A stretch of DNA of 64,000 bases from SURF-21 sp964462595. Lineage in GTDB: Bacteria > Actinomycetota > Geothermincolia > Geothermincolales > RBG-13-55-18. Below, piece by piece: positions 42,856 to 51,059 of the stretch; the first letter of the stretch is position 1, and each line of letters opens with the position of its first letter. A model generated the notes under the pieces. The model made no database searches, had not been told where the DNA came from, and saw nothing but the letters and a program-made list of their open reading frames with translations. The DNA lies in the NCBI GenBank assembly GCA_964462595.1, contig CAYWXM010000036.1:35741-99740 (forward strand). The letters run 5' to 3'. The position numbers and the translations under genes were made by a program.

Positions 42856-43416
42856 ATGATATCTACGGCGGATTTCAGGAACGGGATAACCATAGAGATG
42901 GACGGAAACCTGTACAATGTCGTGTATTTTCAGCACGTGAAACCCGGCAAGGGAGGTGCTTTCGTGCGCACCCGGCTCAAAAACCTCAAGACGGGAGCGG
43001 TAACCGAGAAGACCTTCCGGGCGGGGGAGAAGGTCGAGCTGGCGATCCTGGACAAGCGCAGGATGCAGTTCCTATACCGGGAAGGGGAGAATTTCTTCTT
43101 CATGGATCTTGATACCTACGAGCAGATGCCGATAAGCGAGGGAGAGGTGGGGGAGACGGCGAACTACCTCACGGACGGGGTGACCGTAGAAATATCCCTC
43201 TATGATAGTAAACCCGTGGGGGTGGAGTCCCCCCTCTTCGTGGAGATGGAGGTAGCGGAGACGGCACCGGGGGTGAAGGGGGATACAGCGAGCGGAGGGA
43301 GTAAGCCGGCCACACTGGAAAGCGGGCTGGTGGTAAACGTGCCCTTCTTCATCGAGGCGGGAAACAGGATAAAGATAGATACCCGCAGCGGAGAGTACGT
43401 GGAAAGGGTGGAATGA
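42856..43416 (+). CDS. efp: Translation elongation factor P
   Basis: A 186-residue, three-barrel factor that relieves ribosome stalling at polyproline. The tip loop reads KPGKGGAFVR, with Lys at the modifiable position, followed by TRLKNLKTG; the C-terminal signature is VVNVPFFIEAGNRIKIDTRSGEYVERV. An unusual Gly/Ser-rich extension (GVKGDTASGGSKPAT) sits between domains II and III. It overlaps the next gene by four bases (ATGA). Confidence 0.96.
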   Translation: MISTADFRNGITIEMDGNLYNVVYFQHVKPGKGGAFVRTRLKNLKTGAVTEKTFRAGEKVELAILDKRRMQFLYREGENFFFMDLDTYEQMPISEGEVGETANYLTDGVTVEISLYDSKPVGVESPLFVEMEVAETAPGVKGDTASGGSKPATLESGLVVNVPFFIEAGNRIKIDTRSGEYVERVE

Positions 43417-43754
43417 GCGAGACGCGGGATAACGAGACATTCAAGATGCGCGCCGGGATCATGGAGCTTATCGCAGGGATAGCTCTCTCGGGTGTGGAGG
43501 GCGTATCGGGCATAGCCATGCGGCCGGAACACCCCGAAGACCTGAAGAAGCGAAAAAATCTGAGCAAGGGGATCAAGGTGGAGGTCGAGGAGGACAGAGC
43601 TGCGGTCGATATCGACGTGAACATGGAGTACGGGAGGGATTTTATAGCATCCGCCCGCAAGGTGCAGGAGGCGGTCACGGAGATAGTGGAATCCATGACG
43701 GGGCGGGATGTAGTAGCGGTGAACGTCAACGTGGTGGGGGTGAGCGCCCTCTAG
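43413..43754 (+). CDS. Asp23/Gls24 family envelope-stress protein
   Basis: A 113-residue Asp23 (DUF322) protein: an N-terminal ELIAGIALSGVEGVSGIA helix-strand and a C-terminal VQEAVTEIVESMTGRDVVAVNVNV. Members associate with the membrane in Gram-positive cells and are linked to envelope stress. It is commonly encoded between efp and nusB in Gram-positive genomes; here it overlaps efp and abuts nusB directly. Confidence 0.9.
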   Translation: MSETRDNETFKMRAGIMELIAGIALSGVEGVSGIAMRPEHPEDLKKRKNLSKGIKVEVEEDRAAVDIDVNMEYGRDFIASARKVQEAVTEIVESMTGRDVVAVNVNVVGVSAL

Positions 43755-44315
43755 GTGAACGAGCCTATGCCCTTCAGCAGGCGAACCCTGGCCCGCATGC
43801 TGGCCTGTGATATCCTTTACCAGATGGATCTCACCGGGGACAGCCTGGAAAAAGCGGTAAGGGACTTCGAGAGCATGCTGCAGGAGGGAATAGAGGACGA
43901 GACGGTGCCCCCGCAGGATATACCGCACATCTCCCTGGAGCACGTGCGCATGCTGCTCGGAGACAGCGCCAGCATCGAGGAGCTGGTGTCGTTCGAGTCC
44001 GAGAGCTTCGAATACCCCGAAAGGATCCCGGAATTCTCGCGCGAGCTGCTGGAGCTGTATCTGGGCAATCGGGAAAGGATCGACGGCTTGATCTCATACT
44101 ATGCCGACCGCTGGTCTCTGGAGCGGATGCCCATGGTTGACCGTAACCTCCTGAGGCTTGGTTTTGCCGAGCTGCTCTACTGCGGTGATATCCCCACCAA
44201 CGTGACCATCAACGAATACCTGGAACTGGCCAAGGCTTTCTCGACCGAGGATTCGGGAAAGTTCATAAACGGCGTTCTGGGCAAGCTGGTAAAGGACAAG
44301 GCAGCCGGAGGATGA
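43755..44315 (+). CDS. nusB: Transcription antitermination factor NusB
   Basis: A 186-residue all-helical protein that binds boxA RNA with S10 during rRNA transcription. The N-terminal RRTLARMLACDILYQMD helix and the C-terminal MVDRNLLRLGFAELLY, NVTINEYLELAKAFSTEDSGKFINGVLG are diagnostic. An acidic insert of about 45 residues (residues about 38-85) makes it longer than the usual 140-150. The GTG start abuts the stop of the preceding gene. Confidence 0.93.
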   Translation: MNEPMPFSRRTLARMLACDILYQMDLTGDSLEKAVRDFESMLQEGIEDETVPPQDIPHISLEHVRMLLGDSASIEELVSFESESFEYPERIPEFSRELLELYLGNRERIDGLISYYADRWSLERMPMVDRNLLRLGFAELLYCGDIPTNVTINEYLELAKAFSTEDSGKFINGVLGKLVKDKAAGG

Positions 44316-44335
44316 ACCCGAGCAGGAGAGGAGTA

Positions 44336-44365
44336 TTGCCCTCGCACGCAGGGGAGTGTTATTCT
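44336..44365 (+). promoter_or_regulatory. Promoter of the pyrimidine operon
   Basis: TTGCCC (44336-44341), an 18-base spacer and TATTCT (44360-44365) preceded by TGT (extended -10). Transcription would start near 44372, immediately before the PyrR-binding element, exactly as required for attenuation. Confidence 0.6.
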
Positions 44366-44375
44366 TTGATAGACC

Positions 44376-44459
44376 TTTAATTCAGTCCTGCGAGGCTGGC
44401 AAGGAAACATATAGAAAAGGGAACGGAGCCTTCTTGCGCCGGCCGCAGGGAGGCTTTTT
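44376..44459 (+). promoter_or_regulatory. PyrR-binding attenuator of the pyr operon
   Basis: The leader contains AGTCCTGCGAGGCT (44384-44397), matching the PyrR RNA-binding loop AGUCCnGnGAGGCU. It is followed by a terminator: GCCTTCTTGCG (44428-44438), loop CCGGC, CGCAGGGAGGC (44444-44454), then TTTTT. The terminator stem pairs fully if two G-U pairs are allowed. In Bacillus, UMP-loaded PyrR binds this loop, blocks the antiterminator and lets the terminator form. pyrR is the first gene behind it. Confidence 0.88.
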
Positions 44460-44476
44460 CACGTTGGAGGTGGCGG

Positions 44477-45022
44477 TTGACGTTCAAAGAACGCGTCAAG
44501 GTCATGGAGGAGGCGGATATACGCCGCGCCGTGCAGCGGATATCGCACGAGATAGTCGAGCGCAATAAAGGAGCCGGCAATATAGTCCTGGTGGGCATAC
44601 GGACCCGGGGCGTGCCTCTGTCGCTGCGCATAGCCGGGCTGATTGCGCAGATAGAGGGCATGGAGGTTCCCGTGGGCAGGCTGGACATCACCCTGTACAG
44701 AGACGACCTGCACACCATGAGCCAGCCGGTGGTGAAGGAAACCCACCTGCCGGGGGATATCGAGGGAAAGAACGTGGTCGTCGTGGACGACGTGCTCTAC
44801 ACCGGCCGCAGCGTCAGGGCCGCTCTGGATGCCATCATAGATTTCGGAAGGCCCGCCTCCATTCAGCTCGCAGTCCTTGTGGACAGGGGACATCGCGAAC
44901 TGCCCATAAGGGCCGATTACGTGGGCAAGAACGTCCCCACCTCCGCCAGGGAAAAAGTACGGGTTGCCCTGCAGGAGGTGGACGGGGAGGATGGCGTATA
45001 CATCGGCTACGAGGAGGAATGA
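44477..45022 (+). CDS. pyrR: PyrR bifunctional pyr operon attenuator/uracil phosphoribosyltransferase
   Basis: A 181-residue type I PRTase-fold regulator that binds pyr leader RNA when UMP is high. The PRPP loop is VVVVDDVLYTGRS, the PyrR-specific segment is VGRLDITLYRDDL, and LVDRGHRELPIRADYVGKN contains conserved basic RNA-contacting residues. The TTG start follows TTGGAGGTGG. The cognate RNA element lies directly upstream, so it should autoregulate; a strong terminator follows. Confidence 0.96.
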   Translation: MTFKERVKVMEEADIRRAVQRISHEIVERNKGAGNIVLVGIRTRGVPLSLRIAGLIAQIEGMEVPVGRLDITLYRDDLHTMSQPVVKETHLPGDIEGKNVVVVDDVLYTGRSVRAALDAIIDFGRPASIQLAVLVDRGHRELPIRADYVGKNVPTSAREKVRVALQEVDGEDGVYIGYEEE

Positions 45023-45050
45023 CCCCGCCCGACGGCGGGGTTTTTATTTT
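45023..45050 (+). terminator. Rho-independent terminator after pyrR
   Basis: CCCCGCC, loop CGAC, GGCGGGG, then TTTTTATTTT, beginning at the pyrR stop codon. This is a very strong intrinsic terminator, so pyrB and the following genes need either readthrough or a second promoter. Confidence 0.9.
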
Positions 45051-45060
45051 AGTGCCCCCT

Positions 45061-45100
45061 GGCAAGGAGGGCGGGTAAAAGAAATACCCGACCTCTTGCC
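45061..45100 (+). promoter_or_regulatory. Long hairpin in the pyrB leader
   Basis: The arms 45061-45077 and 45085-45100 pair over about 15 bases (GGCAAG...CGGGTA with TACCCG...CTTGCC), with one bulge and one mismatch and a short A-rich loop. It has no T-tract and no PyrR consensus loop. It lies between the pyrR terminator and the pyrB ribosome site, and could be mRNA-stabilising structure or an uncharacterised leader element. Confidence 0.5.
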
Positions 45101-45159
45101 GGTGTTGTGTTCGCCGCCTGGGGGTAGCGGGGGGCATGGTCATGGGAAGGAGGCCCGGC

Positions 45160-46095
45160 TTGGCTGAAAAAAGGCATCTCCTGGACGTGGACGACCTGAA
45201 GCGAGGTGACATAGAGCGAGTGCTGGAGACCGCGGGGTCCTTCTCGGAGGTGCTGAGGCGTCCCATCAAGAAAGTGCCGTCGCTACGGGGGAAGACGGTG
45301 GTTAACCTCTTCTACGAGCCCTCGACGCGGACGCGCATGTCCTTCGAGGTCGCAGCGAAGCGGTTGAGCGCAGACGTCATGAATTTCACCGCATCGACAT
45401 CTAGCGTGGAGAAGGGGGAAAGCCTCAAAGACACCGCTCTCACACTGGAGGCCATGGGGGTTGATGCGGTGGTTATCAGGCACCCCGTCGCAGGGGCACC
45501 GTGGCTGCTGCGTCAATGGCTGCAGGCGGCTATACTCAACGCCGGGGACGGCGTGCACGCTCATCCCACGCAGGCCCTGCTGGATCTCTTTACCCTGCGG
45601 GAGAGGATGGGAGATGTCGAGGGCAGGACGATAGCTTACGTTGGTGACGTGCTGCATTCTCGCGTGGCACGCTCGGGGATCAAGGCCTGCAGGGCCATGG
45701 GCATGGAGGTTATAGCGGTAGCACCCCCCACGTTGCTGCCGCCGTCTCCCGTTGCCGGTCTGGAAATATCGCACGACCTCGATGCGGTTATACCGCGCTG
45801 CGATGCGATCTACGTGCTCCGCATACAGAGGGAGAGGCAGGGGGAGGGCAGGTTTCCATCCCTGGAGGAATATAAGCGGCTATATCAACTTGACGCCCGG
45901 CGGCTGGGCAAGGCGAAGCCCGGGGTGGTGGTCATGCACCCGGGTCCCATGAACCGGGGGGTGGAGATAGCCGCGGAGGTGGCGGATGCGCCTTACGCAG
46001 CTATAACAGCGCAGGTCTCGGCAGGTGTGGCAGTGCGGATGGCGGTGCTCTTCATGCTCCTGGGAGGAAGCGAGGGGGGTGAAGGGATTGCCTGA
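45160..46095 (+). CDS. pyrB: Aspartate carbamoyltransferase catalytic subunit
   Basis: A 311-residue enzyme condensing carbamoyl phosphate and aspartate. The carbamoyl-phosphate site is FYEPSTRTRMSFE, the HPTQALLDLFTL and MHPGPMNRGVEI motifs follow. The frame opens at 45136, but AAGGAGG six bases before TTG 45160 fixes the start (MAEKRHLLDVDDL). No regulatory pyrI is present. It overlaps or abuts pyrC. Confidence 0.96.
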   Translation: MAEKRHLLDVDDLKRGDIERVLETAGSFSEVLRRPIKKVPSLRGKTVVNLFYEPSTRTRMSFEVAAKRLSADVMNFTASTSSVEKGESLKDTALTLEAMGVDAVVIRHPVAGAPWLLRQWLQAAILNAGDGVHAHPTQALLDLFTLRERMGDVEGRTIAYVGDVLHSRVARSGIKACRAMGMEVIAVAPPTLLPPSPVAGLEISHDLDAVIPRCDAIYVLRIQRERQGEGRFPSLEEYKRLYQLDARRLGKAKPGVVVMHPGPMNRGVEIAAEVADAPYAAITAQVSAGVAVRMAVLFMLLGGSEGGEGIA

Positions 46096-46096
46096 G

Positions 46097-47401
46097 ATGC
46101 TTGTCAGGGGAGCAAGGGTAGTAGACCCTTTCAGCGGAATTGACGGGGTCAGCGACGTGCTCGTGTCAAGGGGGCGTATAGCGGCGACGGGCAGGGGGCT
46201 GGAGACGAAGGGCAGAGAGGTAATCGAGGCAAAGGGTATGGTGCTGGCGCCGGGTTTCATCGAGATACACGCCCACCTGCGAGAACCGGGGAGCGAGGAT
46301 GCGGAAACGCTGGGCAGCGGGTTGAAGTCCGCCCTGCATGGAGGCTACACCGCCGTGTGCTGCATGCCCAATACCCAGCCCCCACTGGACAACGCGGCCG
46401 TAGTGGAGGGAATCGCCGCAAAGGCCGGAGAGCTCGGGCTCGCAGACCTTTTCCCCATCGGATGTATCACCAGGGAAAGGCGTGGATCGGAACTCGCCGA
46501 GATGGCCCTGATGCATATGAGCGAGGCAAGGGTAAGGGCCTTCTCGGACGACGGGAACGGGGTCGAGGATGCCGGGCTCATGCGCAGGGCCATGCAGTAC
46601 GCGTCCGCATTCGGCGCGGTGATCATTTCCCATGCGGAAGATCCTTCCCTTTCCGGGGAGGGGCAGGTCAACGAGGGAGAGGTCTCTACCCTCATGGGCC
46701 TGCGGGGCATTCCGGCCCTGGCTGAGGAGGTGATGGTGTCCCGCGATATACTGCTGTCGGAAGAAACGGGTTGCCGTCTGCACCTGGCGCATATCAGCAC
46801 GGCAGCTTCGGCACGCATGGTGAAGGAGGCGAAATCACGCGGCGTGCCGGTAACGGCGGAGGTCACGCCGCATCACCTTGTCCTGAGCGAATCGGATATC
46901 AGGGGATACGATACCGTTTTCAAGGTCAACCCACCCCTGCGCAGAAAGGAAGACATCAAGGCGCTGCGGGAGGCGTTGCGCGACGGGACCATTGACGCGA
47001 TAGCGAGCGATCACGCGCCGCACACCGTCGAGGATAAGGAAAAGGAATTCGACTATGCGTCCTTCGGCATGGTGGGGATGGAAAGCGTTTTCCCCGTGCT
47101 TTACGGCGAACTCGTGCTGGCGGGAGAGATAGGGCTGGATCGCCTCGTCGAGCTGCTGACCGCCGGCCCCGCCCGGGTGATGGGGTTGGGGCCGCCCGAT
47201 TACGGGGCGGGGATAGTAGGGGGGGCGCGCGCCGACCTGGTACTGCTGGACCTGGAAAACACGTGGACACTGGACGCCCTTTCCTTTGCATCGAAGGGTC
47301 ATAACTGCCCCTTCCATGGCAGGGAGGTCAAAGGGAAAGTGTTATGTACCATCAAGAACGGGAAGGTGGTATTCAGGGCAAAAGAGATGGGAAGTGCCTG
47401 A
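46097..47401 (+). CDS. pyrC: Dihydroorotase (class I)
   Basis: A 434-residue zinc amidohydrolase closing carbamoyl aspartate to dihydroorotate. Metal and substrate residues are in IEIHAHLREPG, the NPPLR segment and IASDHAPHT. The ATG at 46097 gives the normal N-terminus MLVRGARVVDP and follows AAGGGA by nine bases; a TTG at 46088 overlapping pyrB is possible. The CarB-like gene starts two bases after its stop. Confidence 0.94.
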   Translation: MLVRGARVVDPFSGIDGVSDVLVSRGRIAATGRGLETKGREVIEAKGMVLAPGFIEIHAHLREPGSEDAETLGSGLKSALHGGYTAVCCMPNTQPPLDNAAVVEGIAAKAGELGLADLFPIGCITRERRGSELAEMALMHMSEARVRAFSDDGNGVEDAGLMRRAMQYASAFGAVIISHAEDPSLSGEGQVNEGEVSTLMGLRGIPALAEEVMVSRDILLSEETGCRLHLAHISTAASARMVKEAKSRGVPVTAEVTPHHLVLSESDIRGYDTVFKVNPPLRRKEDIKALREALRDGTIDAIASDHAPHTVEDKEKEFDYASFGMVGMESVFPVLYGELVLAGEIGLDRLVELLTAGPARVMGLGPPDYGAGIVGGARADLVLLDLENTWTLDALSFASKGHNCPFHGREVKGKVLCTIKNGKVVFRAKEMGSA

Positions 47402-47402
47402 T

Positions 47403-50276
47403 ATGGTGGGACACAAAGGCGACGCGCTGGTTGTCGGACCAGGTCCGGTCACCCTGTCACAAGGCCCGGCGTTTCAATACATAGCCGCAAGGGGTTGCCG
47501 CCTGCTGAGACGGCGGGGAATGCGTGTCCTGGTCCTGGAGGACAATCCCGCCACCCTCATGGATAAGGGGGACAGCGGGGAAGACCTTTTCATGGAGCCT
47601 GCCGCGGTGGAGGTGGTGCGGCGCATCGCGGAGAGCAGGCGAGTGGGCTCCATCTGGCAGGGGCTGGGGGGCAGGCGGGGGTGGATGCTGGCCATGCGGC
47701 TTGCGGAGGAGGGATGGTACGAGGACGCCGGAATCATTGCGCCCGATACGGACGACCGCACGCTATGGCTATGTGGCGAAAGATCGCTGCTGCGGGAGGC
47801 ACTGGAGGCCGGGGGCATTGATAACCCCGCATTCCAGGCGGTGGGAAGCTTGCGCGAGGGTCAGGACGCGGCGGACAGGCTGGGATTCCCCCTGGTTGTC
47901 AGGCCTCATTTCTCCTGCGGCGGATGTGGAGCCGGGCTGGCCTTCAACCTAGAGGATTATCCCGCACTGCTCGAGGAGGCGATGAGGGAAAGCCTGACGG
48001 GAGAGGTGCTGGTCGAGGAGGCTTTGAACGGCTGGCGGAAATATATTGCGGTCGTAATGCGGGACGGAGCCGGAAAGACATGCGTGGAGGGTATCTTCGA
48101 GCAGCAGGAGCTGCTGCCGCTGCATGAAGAGGATGCGGTTCTTGTCTACCCGCCGCGCAGATGCGGAGCGGAAGGCGAGTTCGCGCTGCAGGAGATGTTA
48201 AAGAGGGTTGTGGAGGCCCTGGACCTGCTGGGGCTGGTGGAGGTAAAACTTGCGGCTTCCCCGGGATGGGAGCATCTCTTCGTGATAGACGTCAATCCTA
48301 GGCCTTGGCGGATAATGCCCATGCTGGAGGCCGCGCGGGGAACGGATCTTTTGAGGGCACATCTGGACCTGTTGACGGGAAAGACCCTGCCGGGGGAGTG
48401 CTTGGAGCTGGAGGAAAAGCGCCCGCGGGGGTTTGTAGTGGTCGTCCCCAGGCCATCTTTCAGCGGGGAAGGAGAGGGTGAGAGTTACCTCTCGCTGGCA
48501 TGCAGGTCCATGGGGCGCGGATTCTTCCGGGGAAGCGATGCCGGCGCTGCGGCCGCGCAAGCCATGGAGGCGATACGCGGTGGGGATAAGGATTCGAGGC
48601 TTGCAAGCACGCTGCAGTCACTAGAGGAATTGATGCGTCTTGGCGGGGGCTTCCTGAATGCAGGCATGGAGAGAGGGATTGCGGAGCGATATGGGGCTGA
48701 TCCTACGTTAAATATGGCACCCCGGGATGATGACGGCCTCTCGGATGCCTTCATGTTCGTGGGGGGGCCTAATGACGGGCCCGCCGGCGGCTACGAGGCC
48801 AACGTGAACTGCCTTTCGGCACTGGGGTCCTGGAAGGCGGAGGGTAAAAGCGCGGTCCTGTACACTCCCGACATCGGTTTTGCGCAACTGGCGGCCCTTT
48901 ACGCAGATACGGTCTTTGTCGGACCGCTTCAGGCGGAGGAGATCGCTCATGCCGCAGACGAGTGCGATGTGAAGACCGTCATAGTGCACTATGCAGGCCG
49001 TGCGGCAAAAGGGGTGGCGGCAGGTCTTGCCAGCGAGGGTCTCGTGGTGATGGGATCGCCGCCAACAGGCGCCGGAGGCGCAATCAGGGAAGCACTGGAA
49101 AAAACGAGGCATGCGGGCCTGAGAGTCGTGGATTACAGCCTGAGCAAGGGGTGGGAGGAGGGAAAAACGGTCCTGGAGCGCTCGGACTACCCCCTTATGG
49201 CGACGGTCGAGGAGGCTGGCAAAAGGACGGCCAGGAGGATGATATACAATGCCGAGGATGGGATGGTTTTTCTCCGCGACCATGAGAAAGGCGAGGTCCT
49301 CTGGCGGCCTCTGCGCGAGGAGGCACAGGAGGTCCAGGTAGAGGCGGTGGCATGGGATGAGGGACATATTGCGGTGCTGTGGGAGAATGTTGATGCGGCA
49401 GGGATATTCTCCACGGATGGGCTGGCCGTATACCCTCCGCTATATCTCACATCCGAGCAGTCGCGCAGCGCTCTCGAACTGGCGGGGCAAGCGATAGGTA
49501 TACTGGGATGGAGGGGAAACCTGTCCATGCGCATGCACGTGAGCAACGGGGACACGATTATATGGAACATTTCTCACGGACCGGCGGCCGACCTGCCGTT
49601 TCTTGAACGCGCATCCGCTCTGCCTCTGGCGGAGATGGGCATGAGGGCCTTAGGCGGAAAAAAGATAGAAGCGCGAAGGGCGGAAGCCTACCGCAGTTCG
49701 GTGAGAGCGCCGCTGATACCATACGGATTGATCGCGGGTTCGGATATCCTGCCCTCTCCGCAACGGCGATCTACGGGGTCCGTGATGGGTATAGCCGGAG
49801 ATCCGGGCATGGCCCTTGCCAAGGCTCTCTGGAGCCAGGGATTGCGGCTTAAACCAGGAGGAAAAGTATTTCTCAGCGTGGCCAACCGGGAAAAGAGACG
49901 TGCCATCATGCTGGCGCGTGAGTTGCAGGAGGCTGGATATGTGCTCATGGCCACCAGGGGAACGGCGCATGCACTGGACGCCGCGGGGATAAAGGTCGAG
50001 ACGGTTAACAAATTACGCGAAGGGCGCCCGAACGTCCTGGACTTCATACGTAACGGGCAGATCGGGCTGGTGGTCAACGTGCCACGTGGCAAGCACCCTC
50101 ATTCCGACGGCTTCTACATAAGGGCGGCAGCCGTGCGCCACGGGACGCCATGCATAACGAACATGGAGGTGGCACTGGCATTGGCCGGAGGAATACGGCA
50201 TGCGGATCCACCGGCCTGGGAAATATCTTCCCTGCGCGTAAACGCTGTGCCTGCGGACAATACCGGGGGTGAATGA
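47403..50276 (+). CDS. Degenerate CarB-like (carbamoyl-phosphate synthase large-subunit-like) protein
   Basis: A 957-residue protein occupying the usual carA-carB position. It aligns end to end with CarB: N-terminal LVVGPGPVTLSQGPAFQY, ATP-grasp segment RPHFSCGGCGAGLAFN, LVEEALNGWRKY and VIDVNPRPWR (residues about 294-303, Asp instead of Glu). A second half starts at FVGGPNDGPAGGYEANVN near residue 458, and an MGS-like allosteric domain spans about 794-957 (NKLREGRPNVLDFIRNG, SDGFYIRAAA). The second synthetase half is decayed: the EVNPR-type metal motif is replaced by NISHG (722-726). The oligomerisation region is shortened, so it is about 110 residues shorter than CarB. No carA adjoins it. 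A standard synthetase function is unlikely; a UMP-binding regulator or altered ligase is inference. Confidence 0.8.
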   Translation: MVGHKGDALVVGPGPVTLSQGPAFQYIAARGCRLLRRRGMRVLVLEDNPATLMDKGDSGEDLFMEPAAVEVVRRIAESRRVGSIWQGLGGRRGWMLAMRLAEEGWYEDAGIIAPDTDDRTLWLCGERSLLREALEAGGIDNPAFQAVGSLREGQDAADRLGFPLVVRPHFSCGGCGAGLAFNLEDYPALLEEAMRESLTGEVLVEEALNGWRKYIAVVMRDGAGKTCVEGIFEQQELLPLHEEDAVLVYPPRRCGAEGEFALQEMLKRVVEALDLLGLVEVKLAASPGWEHLFVIDVNPRPWRIMPMLEAARGTDLLRAHLDLLTGKTLPGECLELEEKRPRGFVVVVPRPSFSGEGEGESYLSLACRSMGRGFFRGSDAGAAAAQAMEAIRGGDKDSRLASTLQSLEELMRLGGGFLNAGMERGIAERYGADPTLNMAPRDDDGLSDAFMFVGGPNDGPAGGYEANVNCLSALGSWKAEGKSAVLYTPDIGFAQLAALYADTVFVGPLQAEEIAHAADECDVKTVIVHYAGRAAKGVAAGLASEGLVVMGSPPTGAGGAIREALEKTRHAGLRVVDYSLSKGWEEGKTVLERSDYPLMATVEEAGKRTARRMIYNAEDGMVFLRDHEKGEVLWRPLREEAQEVQVEAVAWDEGHIAVLWENVDAAGIFSTDGLAVYPPLYLTSEQSRSALELAGQAIGILGWRGNLSMRMHVSNGDTIIWNISHGPAADLPFLERASALPLAEMGMRALGGKKIEARRAEAYRSSVRAPLIPYGLIAGSDILPSPQRRSTGSVMGIAGDPGMALAKALWSQGLRLKPGGKVFLSVANREKRRAIMLARELQEAGYVLMATRGTAHALDAAGIKVETVNKLREGRPNVLDFIRNGQIGLVVNVPRGKHPHSDGFYIRAAAVRHGTPCITNMEVALALAGGIRHADPPAWEISSLRVNAVPADNTGGE

Positions 50277-50279
50277 AAG

Positions 50280-51059
50280 TTGCCGGCCAGGTACACGGTG
50301 GAGATAACGGCCAGGAGATCGTTCGGCCGAATGGAAAAGATAGAGTTTGCGGTGGACAAGACATTCAAGGCGGAACCCGGTCAATTCGTCCACGTTCGCT
50401 GCGAAAAACAGGAGTTGATCCTGAGACGACCGTACAGCCTGTGTGAAGCCGGTAAGGATACAGCATCTATTATGGTGCGAGATGTGGGCGCAGGCTCCGC
50501 ATGGCTATGTGCTACAAAAGCAGGCCAGACGCTCGACATCATGGGGCCTATGGGCCGGGGGTTCAGCATAGAGGGCGGAGGAATGCATGCCCTGATCGCG
50601 GGGGGTACCGGAGTGGCGCCCATGATATTCCTGGCCTCGCGACTAGAGAGCATGGGCGGTGAGGCAACTCTCTTCTGGGGGGTGGAAAGCGAGGACGAGT
50701 ACGAGGGGCTCGCCGGCGAACTGGGAGCCGTCCTGGACCTCAGGCTCGCCACCATGGACGGGGGGTCTGGTTTCGCGGGTAGCGCCGTCGACCTGTACAT
50801 GGAAGCGCCGACGGACGGTGCGGCGAGCATATATGCTTGCGGTCCAAGAGGGATGCTCGCCGCGCTCGCCGAAAGCATCGATAGCGAGGAACTGGCCGGT
50901 TTGCAGGTATGCATGGAGGAACGCATGGCCTGCGGGATCGGAGCGTGCAGGGGATGCGTGGTCCCGGCTGCGGCGCCGCCGGGGAGCTATCTTGCGGCAT
51001 GCAGGGACGGCCCGGTATTTCGGGGAGGGGAGTTGGATTGGAAGAGGATGCGAGGGTGA
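50280..51059 (+). CDS. pyrK: Dihydroorotate dehydrogenase electron transfer subunit (PyrK)
   Basis: A 259-residue FAD and [2Fe-2S] protein passing electrons from dihydroorotate dehydrogenase 1B to NAD. It has the FAD motif RRPYSLCEAG, the NAD-site LIAGGTGVAPM, and C-terminal cluster cysteines in CMEERMACGIGACRGC and ACRDGPVF. The TTG start follows GGGGGTGA. It overlaps pyrD by four bases, as expected for the PyrDK complex. Confidence 0.93.
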   Translation: MPARYTVEITARRSFGRMEKIEFAVDKTFKAEPGQFVHVRCEKQELILRRPYSLCEAGKDTASIMVRDVGAGSAWLCATKAGQTLDIMGPMGRGFSIEGGGMHALIAGGTGVAPMIFLASRLESMGGEATLFWGVESEDEYEGLAGELGAVLDLRLATMDGGSGFAGSAVDLYMEAPTDGAASIYACGPRGMLAALAESIDSEELAGLQVCMEERMACGIGACRGCVVPAAAPPGSYLAACRDGPVFRGGELDWKRMRG

